From NCBI GenBank assembly GCA_030605805.1, contig JAUWHQ010000198.1, forward strand, positions 1 to 12,349: a stretch of 12,349 nt of DNA. The letters are read 5' to 3'. Origin of the DNA: Methanosarcinales archaeon. GTDB lineage: Archaea; Halobacteriota; Methanosarcinia; Methanosarcinales; Methanogasteraceae. Positions 5,196 through 12,349 of this stretch are shown piece after piece; positions within the stretch are counted from its first letter, which is position 1, and every line of letters starts with the position of its first letter. Position numbers and translations under genes: made by a program. A model generated the notes under the pieces. The model saw only the letters and a program-made list of their open reading frames with translations, did no database searches and was not told where the DNA came from.

Positions 5196-6998
5196 ATGAG
5201 AGGCAAGGTGTTTTTGAATGGCGAACTGGTCGGCATCCATGAAAATACTGCGGAACTGGTGCGCGAGATCCGGATGAAACGGAGGCAGGGAATCATCGAC
5301 TGTCAGCTCAATGTTGCGCTGCAGGGGCATGACGTGCTCATCAACACTGATATGGGCAGGGCTCGCCGCCCATTGATCGTGGTGGAAGGCGGCGGATCGC
5401 GGATCACCGATGATCACATCGAACAACTCAAGAGCGGCGATCTCGATTTTAATGATCTTATATCGCAGGGTTTGGTCGAGTATCTTGATGCCGAAGAGGA
5501 AGAGAATGCGCTGATCGCTGTCGCCGAAAGAGATATCACACCAGAGCACACGCATCTCGAGATCGAGCCAGCCCTGATTCTTGGAATCTGTACCGGCATG
5601 GTCCCGTTTCCTGAGCATAACGCATCTCCGAGAAACACGATGGGCGCCGCCATGATCAAGCAGTGCATCGGGCTTCCTGCGGCAAACCTGAAACTGAGGT
5701 CTGATACCCGCGGACACGTTCTCCATTATCCGCAGCGTCCGATCGTGAATACTGCTACGTCAACCGCCATCGGTGCTGACAGCCGCCCGGCAGGTCAGAA
5801 CTTTGTGGTCGCAGTGCTGTCTTTCGAGGGCTACAACATCGAGGACGCACTCGTGATCAACAAAGGCTCGATCGAGCGCGGGCTCGGACGCAGCCACTTC
5901 TTCAGGACGCTTGAAGGAGGTGAGCACCGGTACCCTGGCGGGCAGGAGGATCGTTTTGAGATCCCTGATGCCGAGGTCAGGGGCGCAAGAGGCGAAGAAG
6001 CTTACGCGCATCTGGATGCCGACGGTCTGATCAATCCTGAGACTGTTGTCGGTTCAGGGGATGTTCTCATCGGAAAGACGTCTCCACCGAGGTTCGTTGA
6101 GGAACCGACCGATCTCGGGCTTGCTCCGCAGCAACGCCGGGAGAACTCGGTGACGATGCGGTCAAACGAGAAAGGGGTCGTGGACACCATCATCATAACC
6201 GAGTCGTATGGAACACGTCTTGCAAAGGTGAAGATCAGAGACCAGCGGATACCTGAAATCGGGGACAAATTCGCATCCAGACACGGGCAGAAGGGTGTTA
6301 TCGGTCTGGTTGTTCCGTACGCTGATATGCCATTCACAGAGCAGGGAACCGTCCCTGATCTGATCATCAATCCACATGCAATCCCATCGAGGATGACGAT
6401 CGGGCACGTGATGGAGATGATCGGCGGCAAAGTCGGATCGATGAGAGGAGAATCGATCGATGCCACCGCTTTTTCAGGCGCAACGGAAGCTGAGTTGCGC
6501 GCTGCGCTCAAGAGTTGCGGGTTTGCACACTCAGGCAAGGAAGCGATGTATGACGGCGTCACAGGCATGCAGATCCAGGCTGACATATTCATCGGTGTTA
6601 TTCTGTACCAGAAGCTCCACCACATGGTCGCATCCAAGATTCATGCACGGTCGCGGGGACCTGTTCAGGTGCTGACACGCCAGCCGACTGAGGGTCGCGC
6701 ACGAGACGGCGGTCTCAGGTTCGGAGAGATGGAGCGGGATGTTCTTATCGGTCACGGGGCTGCGCTCTCGCTCAAGGAGCGCCTCCTTGATGAATCCGAT
6801 AAGGTGACCGAACTGGTCTGCAAAAAGTGCGGGATGATCGCAACGTACGATCAGAGAAAGAATGTTGCGTTCTGCACCAACTGCAGCTCTGAGACCGATA
6901 TCTACCCTGTGGATATGAGCTATGCATTCAAACTGCTGCTCGATGAGATCAAATCGCTCGGTGTTGCGCCGAGAATCGAACTGGAGGATGCGGCGTAA
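5196..6998 (+). CDS. rpoB1: DNA-directed RNA polymerase subunit B' (C-terminal half of split B)
   Basis: The 600-residue C-terminal half carries much of the catalytic side of the B subunit. Visible blocks include GLPAANLKLRSDTRGH (159-174), GYNIEDALVINKGS with the Glu-Asp pair 216-217 near the active centre, GDKFASRHGQKG (356-367), MPFTEQGTVPDLIINPHAIP (378-397), GGLRFGEMERD, and a zinc site C542-x2-C545...C560-x2-C563. Length and motifs are normal. The start ATG lies 3 nt after rpoB2 and is preceded by GGGGGCGATG, resembling a Shine-Dalgarno. In most euryarchaea rpoA1 follows directly; here a convergent histidine kinase gene lies 38 bp away instead. Confidence 0.97.
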   Translation: MRGKVFLNGELVGIHENTAELVREIRMKRRQGIIDCQLNVALQGHDVLINTDMGRARRPLIVVEGGGSRITDDHIEQLKSGDLDFNDLISQGLVEYLDAEEEENALIAVAERDITPEHTHLEIEPALILGICTGMVPFPEHNASPRNTMGAAMIKQCIGLPAANLKLRSDTRGHVLHYPQRPIVNTATSTAIGADSRPAGQNFVVAVLSFEGYNIEDALVINKGSIERGLGRSHFFRTLEGGEHRYPGGQEDRFEIPDAEVRGARGEEAYAHLDADGLINPETVVGSGDVLIGKTSPPRFVEEPTDLGLAPQQRRENSVTMRSNEKGVVDTIIITESYGTRLAKVKIRDQRIPEIGDKFASRHGQKGVIGLVVPYADMPFTEQGTVPDLIINPHAIPSRMTIGHVMEMIGGKVGSMRGESIDATAFSGATEAELRAALKSCGFAHSGKEAMYDGVTGMQIQADIFIGVILYQKLHHMVASKIHARSRGPVQVLTRQPTEGRARDGGLRFGEMERDVLIGHGAALSLKERLLDESDKVTELVCKKCGMIATYDQRKNVAFCTNCSSETDIYPVDMSYAFKLLLDEIKSLGVAPRIELEDAA

Positions 6999-7001
6999 GG
7001 G

Positions 7002-7038
7002 GGGGTCCCCGAAAGATCCCGCCTTTCACGCGCGTTTT
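7002..7038 (+). terminator. Possible terminator at the end of the rpo transcript
   Basis: GGGGTC (7002-7007) can pair with GATCCC (7015-7020), and a short T run follows at 7035-7038, reaching into the end of the convergent kinase gene. The T tract is short, so this is a weak call; the 38-bp convergent gap must hold the ends of both transcripts. Confidence 0.3.
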
Positions 7039-8113
7039 ATCCGGTATTTGTATATTTTGGTAGCGTGAAATGAAATGTACTCCCCTCGTCAGGCTTGCTC
7101 TCTGCCCATATCTCGCCGCCGTGCAGTTGTATATACCCCTTCGCGAGCGTGAGACCGATCCCGATCCGGTCGCAGTGTCTGGTAAGCGTCGCATCCACCA
7201 TAAAGAAGCGATCAAAGATTCTTGCCAGATCCTGCTCTGAGATTCCAACACCGTTATCCACAACCGATATAAGGATAACATCTCCACGATCATCAGCGGA
7301 AATCCGGATATTTCCGTTGATGTCCGTGTAATAAACAGCATTGAACAGAATATTATCCATGACGCGTGTGACCTTTTCTCGATCACAATCGGTTACCATC
7401 GACACCGGAATATCCACGTCGACCGTGTGGTTCTTTTCGGCGATCAGATCCTGATGCCGCGCAAGAACCTCGCTTACGACCTCATACAACAGCACCGGGG
7501 CACAGTCGAGCTTCAATATACCGGCATCAAGGTCTGCAAGGTCGAGCATGTCGCTGATCAACTGCTTGAGTTTATCCGCATTGATTTTTATATTTTCGAT
7601 ATAACGCTTCTGCTTATCAGTGAGATTCGCAGAATGTGCCTCAAGCAGATCATTGAACCCGATAACCGCTGCAAGCGGTGTGCGCATCTCATGAGCGACC
7701 ACGTTGATGAAATCCACCTTCATCCGCTCCAGTTCTTTCTGCTCGGTCACCTCGCTTGCGATCTCTATGACCAGCTGACTGCCATCCGGTCTGTGGAGCG
7801 GTGCTGCCGTTATCTCAAATAGCCTTCCGCTTCCACCTGCTGCCGTGTATTTGAACCGATCCACGCCCTTGTTGATGATCTCATCGATGGCACAGGTCTC
7901 GCATGGCGTACCCCTCCCGGCAAATGTTTCATAGCACTTCTTGCCAATGTTGTTGCCGAACAGCTTGATCATGAACTCGTTCATATACACGATCTCGTAA
8001 TTCTCGTCTTCGATTGCCACGCCGACTGGTATGTTCGAAAGCAGCAGTTCAAGCTCTTCCCTACTGTAATCCCCTGAATCTCCTGTGTCGTCAACCTTCG
8101 TGTGCGCCCCCAT
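7037..8113 (-). CDS. Soluble PAS-domain sensor histidine kinase
   Basis: From ATG 8113 the product has 358 residues and no transmembrane segment, so it should sense a cytoplasmic signal. A PAS domain spans about 25-125 and contains CYETF...PCETCA (Cys60, Cys71, Cys74), a cysteine pattern that could be redox- or metal-sensitive. It is followed by HisKA with FINVVAHEMRTPL (phospho-acceptor His141) and a HATPase with N-box DNILFNA, G1 DNGVGI and G2 GIGLTLAKG. No response regulator is adjacent. An in-frame ATG at 8146 would add eleven residues, but the TATA-like box at 8146-8151 overlaps it and GGTGG (8121-8117) precedes ATG 8113, so the shorter start is preferred. Confidence 0.92.
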   Translation of the reverse strand: MGAHTKVDDTGDSGDYSREELELLLSNIPVGVAIEDENYEIVYMNEFMIKLFGNNIGKKCYETFAGRGTPCETCAIDEIINKGVDRFKYTAAGGSGRLFEITAAPLHRPDGSQLVIEIASEVTEQKELERMKVDFINVVAHEMRTPLAAVIGFNDLLEAHSANLTDKQKRYIENIKINADKLKQLISDMLDLADLDAGILKLDCAPVLLYEVVSEVLARHQDLIAEKNHTVDVDIPVSMVTDCDREKVTRVMDNILFNAVYYTDINGNIRISADDRGDVILISVVDNGVGISEQDLARIFDRFFMVDATLTRHCDRIGIGLTLAKGYIQLHGGEIWAESKPDEGSTFHFTLPKYTNTG

Positions 8114-8145
8114 GATCCACCATATTACCATTATAGAGAATGGCA

Positions 8146-8151
8146 TATAAA
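8146..8151 (-). promoter_or_regulatory. Putative TATA box of the histidine kinase gene
   Basis: TTTATA on the minus strand would start transcription near 8122, about 9 nt before ATG 8113 and downstream of the alternative ATG at 8146. It therefore decides between the two possible starts. Confidence 0.5.
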
Positions 8152-8228
8152 TGTTGAGGTCGATGCGGGGCTCTCATGTCAGGCGGTATCTGACAGGGCA
8201 AGTTACGGGTCAAATCCGCGTGATCCAC

Positions 8229-8831
8229 TCACATAAATATCACTGCCGCATAATATGCCCCAAAGCAGACAAGAAACACGCCGCATCCTGCCAGAAACGT
8301 GCGATATGTGCGATCAGACATCAGTTTCCCACCACTGCTCGATATTATCGAAACAGAGACGTACCAGACCGTGTCTGCGATCCAGTGCCCGATGATGAAG
8401 AGTGCGGCGGCAAGAAAGCCGATCTTGAGCCCATCCATGACCATGCTGCTTCCGATGGTCAGCCACCAGATCAGGAAGTATGGGTTTGAAACCGAGGTCA
8501 GAATGCCGGAGGCGACCGGACTGCCAGCGATGCCTCTTTTTACGTCAAACGTGGCATTCCTTGACGAGCCTATCGTCATCATCCCGAAGATGATCAGAGC
8601 CCCACCCCCCACGAGTGATACGATGTTGAAGATTATATCATTTGCGATCGAGAATCCAAGGAATATCACGACACAGATCAGGACTTCGACCGCCGCATGT
8701 CCGAGCACGATCAACGGACCTGCGATCCAGCCCCTCCGAAGCGACGCCTCGATGGTTGCAAAGAGCATCGGTCCCGGGACGGCTGCCCCGGTGAGCCCGA
8801 TGACAAACCCGATTGCGAGCAACTCGATCAT
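8229..8831 (-). CDS. LysE/RhtB-family amino-acid exporter
   Basis: This 200-residue integral membrane protein has about six hydrophobic segments and the family N terminus GLTGAAVPGPMLFATIEASLR (residues 12-32), followed by GPLIVLGHAAVE and, in the middle, SNPYFLIWWLTIG. Members export amino acids or related small molecules across the cytoplasmic membrane; the substrate here cannot be told. It lies 68 bp downstream of purD on the same strand and could be read through from it, although the gap contains repeated ATGAC words rather than a clear promoter. Confidence 0.9.
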   Translation of the reverse strand: MIELLAIGFVIGLTGAAVPGPMLFATIEASLRRGWIAGPLIVLGHAAVEVLICVVIFLGFSIANDIIFNIVSLVGGGALIIFGMMTIGSSRNATFDVKRGIAGSPVASGILTSVSNPYFLIWWLTIGSSMVMDGLKIGFLAAALFIIGHWIADTVWYVSVSIISSSGGKLMSDRTYRTFLAGCGVFLVCFGAYYAAVIFM

Positions 8832-8832
8832 G

Positions 8833-8906
8833 CGTCATCTGTCATTTATCATGTCATATTATGTCATGCGCCATTTGCCATTGCATCGCATGGCATACGT
8901 CATCTG
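8833..8906. repeat. GTCAT-rich low-complexity spacer between purD and the exporter
   Basis: GTCAT recurs at 8834, 8841, 8853, 8863 and 8899, and CGTCATCTG is present at both ends (8833-8841 and 8898-8906). On the transcribed minus strand this reads as repeated ATGAC, giving several out-of-frame ATGs just before the exporter start. It is probably a slippage-prone spacer. Confidence 0.4.
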
Positions 8907-10204
8907 GCACGGAGTCTCGCCGCATGTTCGACCCGCTGATTGATCAGCGCCGCAGTCCCGATGTCGGATCTTGCATAGAGATCGCCTCGTATCGCAGAAA
9001 GCCCGTGTGCTGCGATCCTCTCTGCATCCGCAATCGCCTGTGCGATCCCAACGACCGCAATCGCCCGCGATCCTGTGGTGTACACCTTTCCCGCCTCCTC
9101 ATAAACGCTCGAATAGAAGAGCATAGCATCCCCGGTATCGCCGATCTCGATGATCGAGTCCTTCACCGGGTTTTCAGGGTAGCCTGCCGGAACCAGATAC
9201 TTGCAGACGGTTGCAAGACGCTCGAATTCAACATCCAGATCAGAGAGCGACTCATCCGCGACCGCCCGCAGAATGTCTGCAAAATCGGTTTTGAGTATCG
9301 GTAGCACGTTCATCGCCTCAGGATCGCCAAACCGTGCATTAAACTCGATCACCATGATCCCTTTTGCCGTCAGCATGAACTGACCGTATAATATGCCTTT
9401 GTATGCTCCGGCATCGCCCCTGATCTTTTCGATGACATCACGCATGATCTCTTTCGCATCCTCGTAGTCCTGTTCCTGCATGAACGGCGGTATATTGCCT
9501 GCAGCAGAATAAGATCCCATGCTTCCGGTATTCGGTCCCTTATCGCCGTCGTAAGCTCGTTTGTAATCCTGTACAGCCGGTGCAAACGCAAGCGTCCTGC
9601 CATCGGTGAATGCCTGCACAGTAAACTCCTCTCCCTCGAGATTTTCCTCGATGACGACCGATCCATCACGCAGAACCTCGGAAGCGTACGCCTTTGCGCC
9701 ATTTATGTCAGAAAAATGATCGCCCATCACCTTGACGCCTTTTCCGCCGGTAAGCCCAGTCGGTTTCACGACAACGTTGCCGAGTTGCTCGATGAACTCA
9801 TGCGCCTCTGCATCATCGCCCCGATCGAAGACCTCGAAAACCGGGCACCCATTGATCCTGTGCTTGCGCATGAACCTGCGAGCATACGCCTTGTCCAGTT
9901 CGATCTGCGCCGGAGCGAGTTTCGGTCCGAGACACAAAAAACCCTCACTTTCGAGTACGTCCGCGAGTCCGAGCGCAAGCGGCGCTTCAGGACCGATCAC
10001 GACAAAATCAACGTTCTTCAATCTCGCGTAAGGGAGAATGTCCTCGATAGTCTCCTTTGCGATCAGGAAATCCCTGCACAATCCTGCGATTCTCGGGTTC
10101 TTCCTGCTCATCACTGCATACAGATCGGGGCTGTGTCTGCTGCGTGCGATCGCCTCTGCAATCGCATGTTCTCTGCCTCCGCCGCCTATGAGTAATATCT
10201 TCAT
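8900..10204 (-). CDS. purD: Phosphoribosylamine-glycine ligase (GAR synthetase)
   Basis: The 434-residue enzyme carries out the ATP-dependent joining of phosphoribosylamine and glycine in purine synthesis. The N-terminal nucleotide fold has GGGGREHA (7-14). The ATP-grasp domain has VVKPTGLTGGKG (Lys147), DYKRAYDGDKGPNTGSMGSY (213-232) and EFNARFGDPEA (287-297) with the metal-binding Glu287 and Asn289. The C-terminal domain ends with the family YARSDIG segment (410-416). Length is normal. No Shine-Dalgarno precedes the ATG; a TATA box 26 nt upstream predicts a leaderless mRNA. No other pur genes are in view. Confidence 0.96.
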   Translation of the reverse strand: MKILLIGGGGREHAIAEAIARSRHSPDLYAVMSRKNPRIAGLCRDFLIAKETIEDILPYARLKNVDFVVIGPEAPLALGLADVLESEGFLCLGPKLAPAQIELDKAYARRFMRKHRINGCPVFEVFDRGDDAEAHEFIEQLGNVVVKPTGLTGGKGVKVMGDHFSDINGAKAYASEVLRDGSVVIEENLEGEEFTVQAFTDGRTLAFAPAVQDYKRAYDGDKGPNTGSMGSYSAAGNIPPFMQEQDYEDAKEIMRDVIEKIRGDAGAYKGILYGQFMLTAKGIMVIEFNARFGDPEAMNVLPILKTDFADILRAVADESLSDLDVEFERLATVCKYLVPAGYPENPVKDSIIEIGDTGDAMLFYSSVYEEAGKVYTTGSRAIAVVGIAQAIADAERIAAHGLSAIRGDLYARSDIGTAALINQRVEHAARLRAR

Positions 10205-10227
10205 GCTTGGGAGTCAGGTGAAGGGAG

Positions 10228-10235
10228 TTATAAGA
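10228..10235 (-). promoter_or_regulatory. TATA box of purD
   Basis: CTTATAAC on the minus strand is centred about 26-27 nt before the ATG at 10204, the archaeal TATA-to-start distance. Transcription should therefore begin at or within a base or two of the start codon. Confidence 0.55.
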
Positions 10236-10285
10236 GTTTTGTCGGAGCAGGGCTGCGAGACCGTCGTGTGATTCAATTGCAGCCG

Positions 10286-10317
10286 TGCAAAAAGTAAGTT
10301 CGCGAAGAGTTTTTGCA
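10286..10317. promoter_or_regulatory. Inverted repeat between divergent purD and the PKD gene, candidate operator
   Basis: TGCAAAAA (10286-10293) and TTTTTGCA (10310-10317) are perfect inverted copies around a 16-nt centre that itself contains the palindrome TTCGCGAA. A further TTGCA lies just upstream at 10277-10281. The site is about 50 bp upstream of the purD TATA box and 15 bp before the candidate PKD promoter. Regulatory function is inferred from symmetry and location only. Confidence 0.35.
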
Positions 10318-10325
10318 ATCGTACA

Positions 10326-10340
10326 AACAATACATATAAC
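10326..10340 (+). promoter_or_regulatory. Putative BRE/TATA promoter of the PKD-domain gene
   Basis: AACAATACATATAAC combines an A-rich BRE-like half and a good TATA-like ACATATAA, predicting a start near 10362. An alternative, CTTATGTAA at 10397-10405, is placed 26 nt before the ATG at 10427 and would give a leaderless mRNA, in keeping with the lack of a Shine-Dalgarno. Confidence 0.4.
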
Positions 10341-10426
10341 ACCGGCGAAATCCCGGCACAGCACCGGTATCAGATCGGCAGCCATGCCACACAAGACTTA
10401 TGTAATTACACTGTTCATGATATTTC

Positions 10427-12349
10427 ATGGTCAAGATGCTGCGGCGACGCAGAAATTACGTTATGGCGCTTGCATGTATATCGTTGCTGCTGCTCGGAGG
10501 GTGCGCATCGGCTCAGCCGGTCGCGGATGCGGGTGATGATGATCAGCATGTCTCGTCAGGCACCTCGGTCATGCTGGACGGATCAAACTCGACCGGCGGC
10601 GACAATCTGACATACAGATGGACAGAAGGGAGCACCGTGCTGAGTGAGGGGACGGCGGCATCGTTCAGTTACGTCTTTCCAGCCGGCACGCACACGATCA
10701 CGCTGAACGTGACCGATGATACCGGCACCGCCACCGATACTGTGGTTGTGCGTGTGAACCAGCCTCTGGTTGCAAGTGCTGGCAGCGATCAGGTCGTATC
10801 GCCAGGCACAAGTGTCAAACTCGATGCATCAGGATCGACTGGCAGCAGCATATCGTATGTCTGGAAGGAGGACGGGGTGAATATCAGCACCAGGAGCTCG
10901 TTTCGCAAAACATACAGTGCCGGGAGACACGAGATCACCCTGACCGTGACCGATGATCTCGGCGAGCAGGATTATGACACCGTGTTTGTGGTGGTCAACC
11001 GCGCACCCGTGGCAGATGCAGGACCTGACCGGACGGTCACCGAAGATGCCACGGTTCATTTCGATGGGTCCAATTCCAGTGACCCGGATGGCGATTCTAT
11101 CTCATACCGGTGGAAGGAGGATGGCGGCGGCGTTCTGAACGCGGCACCGTCCTTTGATATGACGTTCCCATGCGGCACACACCGCATCATGCTGGAGGTG
11201 ACCGATGTGTACGGGGCGGTTTCCGCTCCTGATTATGTGGTGATCGATGTCATTCCGGTGGATCAGAAGCCTCCCGTAGCCGGGGCAGGACCTGATCAGA
11301 CCGTGCTTGTCGGGACCAATGTGACGCTTGATGCATCAGGCTCGTATGACTCTGACGGCACGATTACAAAGTATGAATGGCTCGAGGCTGACGCCAACGC
11401 CACGTTATGCGAGTCTGTGTCATTCGAGCACCTGTTTTCGCGAGGCGTGCATCGTATCATGCTCACGGTGACCGATGATGATGGCGCATCGGCAACAGAT
11501 GAGGTTGTCGTCACGGTTCGAACGAGCATGGACATGCCGGAGGCAGATGCCGGCACGGATGAGCGCGTGTCGCTGGAGGACAGCGAGGTGCTGCTCGATG
11601 CATCCCTCTCAAGCGGCGAAAACCTGACATACCGGTGGATCGAGAACGGCACACTCCTCTCAGAGGAACCCATCTTTGGTCATCTCTTTGATCCGGGCAC
11701 GCATACGGTCACGCTGGTCGTGACTGATTACTACGGATCCACAGATACCGATGAGACCACCGTCACCATCATCACGAGAGGCGCTACTGGAAATACACAC
11801 ACGACGCCGAATACCCCGACTGGTGGAGGGCTTCTCCGGTACGCATCGGTGCTTGTTCTGGTGCTGGCGATCGCGGGTATCACCATCGTTTTCATGCGCA
11901 AAAGATCGTCACAACAGGAATCGTCTTGCGGATCGCTCACCGGGTTGTCAGGGGGACAAAAGCCAGATAAACAGCCTGAAAAACAAAAACAGCCAAAAAA
12001 ACAATCAAAAAAAGATTCCAAAAAACAATCCGAGAAACGCCCGTCTTCAAAGCCGAAATCAAGATCAAAAACAGCGGTCGATGATACAACGATCGATGAT
12101 AAACCAGGCATCAAAGCCGCTGCACCCGAACAGAGTCTGGATCTGAGCGTAAAGGTGCTCGACGGATCAACAAAAACGCCGATTCCCGGTGTGATTGTCC
12201 ATCTCGGACCAAAGACGCTCAAGACCGGTGATGACGGGATTGCGACATTTGCGGTGAGCAGCGGTGAGCATACGATCGATGCCCGCGGCATCCCGAATAT
12301 CTATGACGGCGCAACCACAACGGTTTCTGCGGACAGCGGGACTGTGACG
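10427..12349 (+). CDS. Surface protein with five PKD domains, a transmembrane helix and a carboxypeptidase-regulatory-like domain (3' truncated by window)
   Basis: The frame is open for 641 codons and runs off the window. MVKMLRRRRN, a hydrophobic helix and LLLLGGC (Cys26) form a lipoprotein-like signal. Five PKD repeats follow at about residues 31-110, 112-190, 191-280, 281-368 and 369-451, each starting with a form of PVADAGPDQ and ending with VTDDxG; such beta-sandwiches mediate adhesion or spacing at archaeal surfaces. A Thr/Gly-rich stretch leads to a transmembrane helix at about 468-488 ending in FMRKR. Then come a Lys/Gln/Ser-rich linker (about 490-560) and, from about 569, a domain LSVKVLDGSTKTPIPGV...TGDDGIATF typical of carboxypeptidase-regulatory or Cna-B-like folds. 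No Shine-Dalgarno precedes the ATG, and codon 4 is an alternative start. Role unknown. Confidence 0.9.
   Translation, partial: MVKMLRRRRNYVMALACISLLLLGGCASAQPVADAGDDDQHVSSGTSVMLDGSNSTGGDNLTYRWTEGSTVLSEGTAASFSYVFPAGTHTITLNVTDDTGTATDTVVVRVNQPLVASAGSDQVVSPGTSVKLDASGSTGSSISYVWKEDGVNISTRSSFRKTYSAGRHEITLTVTDDLGEQDYDTVFVVVNRAPVADAGPDRTVTEDATVHFDGSNSSDPDGDSISYRWKEDGGGVLNAAPSFDMTFPCGTHRIMLEVTDVYGAVSAPDYVVIDVIPVDQKPPVAGAGPDQTVLVGTNVTLDASGSYDSDGTITKYEWLEADANATLCESVSFEHLFSRGVHRIMLTVTDDDGASATDEVVVTVRTSMDMPEADAGTDERVSLEDSEVLLDASLSSGENLTYRWIENGTLLSEEPIFGHLFDPGTHTVTLVVTDYYGSTDTDETTVTIITRGATGNTHTTPNTPTGGGLLRYASVLVLVLAIAGITIVFMRKRSSQQESSCGSLTGLSGGQKPDKQPEKQKQPKKQSKKDSKKQSEKRPSSKPKSRSKTAVDDTTIDDKPGIKAAAPEQSLDLSVKVLDGSTKTPIPGVIVHLGPKTLKTGDDGIATFAVSSGEHTIDARGIPNIYDGATTTVSADSGTVT

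Noticed and set aside
5040..5726. 228-codon minus-strand frame across the rpoB2/rpoB1 junction
   Set aside because: It is antisense to strongly conserved polymerase motifs and has no domain of its own.
6002..6637. 211-codon minus-strand frame within rpoB1
   Set aside because: It is antisense to the GDKFASRHGQKG and MPFTEQGTVPD region, so it is a shadow of conserved coding sequence.
8299..8943. 214-codon plus-strand frame opposite the LysE exporter
   Set aside because: It is antisense to a clear six-helix LysE protein and lacks any recognisable fold.
11731..12291. 186-codon minus-strand frame near the window end
   Set aside because: It is antisense to the PKD protein, whose plus-strand frame is continuous over 641 codons with repeated domains.

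Overview
The window looks like a chromosomal segment of a euryarchaeon. RNA polymerase subunit B is split into B'' and B' genes preceded by rpoH. The signal peptidase is of the Sec11-like Ser/His/Asp type, upstream regions carry TATA-like boxes, and one tRNA gene has an anticodon-loop intron. The split B subunit together with a multihaem c-type cytochrome lipoprotein, a soluble PAS histidine kinase and a PKD-domain surface protein suggests the Methanosarcinia/Syntrophoarchaeia/ANME neighbourhood. That placement is inference, because no rRNA is present.

Layout. 1-99: tail of an unrecognised gene. 119-688 (-): type I signal peptidase. 824-1864 (+): a divergently transcribed lipoprotein predicted to bind 16 haems, made of four tandem tetrahaem modules, followed at 1927-2400 by a small four-helix membrane protein. 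2401-3293: a gene-poor stretch holding T-rich termination signals, a roughly 243-bp concentric palindrome with a CACAGAG-repeat hairpin at its centre, a second strong hairpin, and a decayed transposase fragment. 3294-3400: intron-containing tRNA-Lys(UUU). 3436-6998 (+): rpoH, rpoB2 and rpoB1 in tight succession. The rpoH reading frame seems to begin at an ATA codon, and rpoA1 does not follow rpoB1. 7037-8113, 8229-8831 and 8900-10204 (all -): PAS histidine kinase, LysE-type exporter and purD. 10427-12349 (+, runs off the end): a secreted or membrane-anchored protein with five PKD domains, a transmembrane helix, a basic linker and a carboxypeptidase-regulatory-like domain.

How the parts relate. 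The RNA polymerase genes and purD are housekeeping. The cytochrome and its membrane neighbour are the most distinctive accessory genes and could form a cell-surface electron-transfer module; the signal peptidase divergent to them handles exported proteins in general. The mobile-element debris lies exactly between this accessory block and the tRNA/rpo block, which suggests that the junction was rearranged. The unusual features worth following are the strict four-fold haem module, the ATA start of rpoH, the interrupted rpo operon, the long palindrome and the tRNA-Lys intron.
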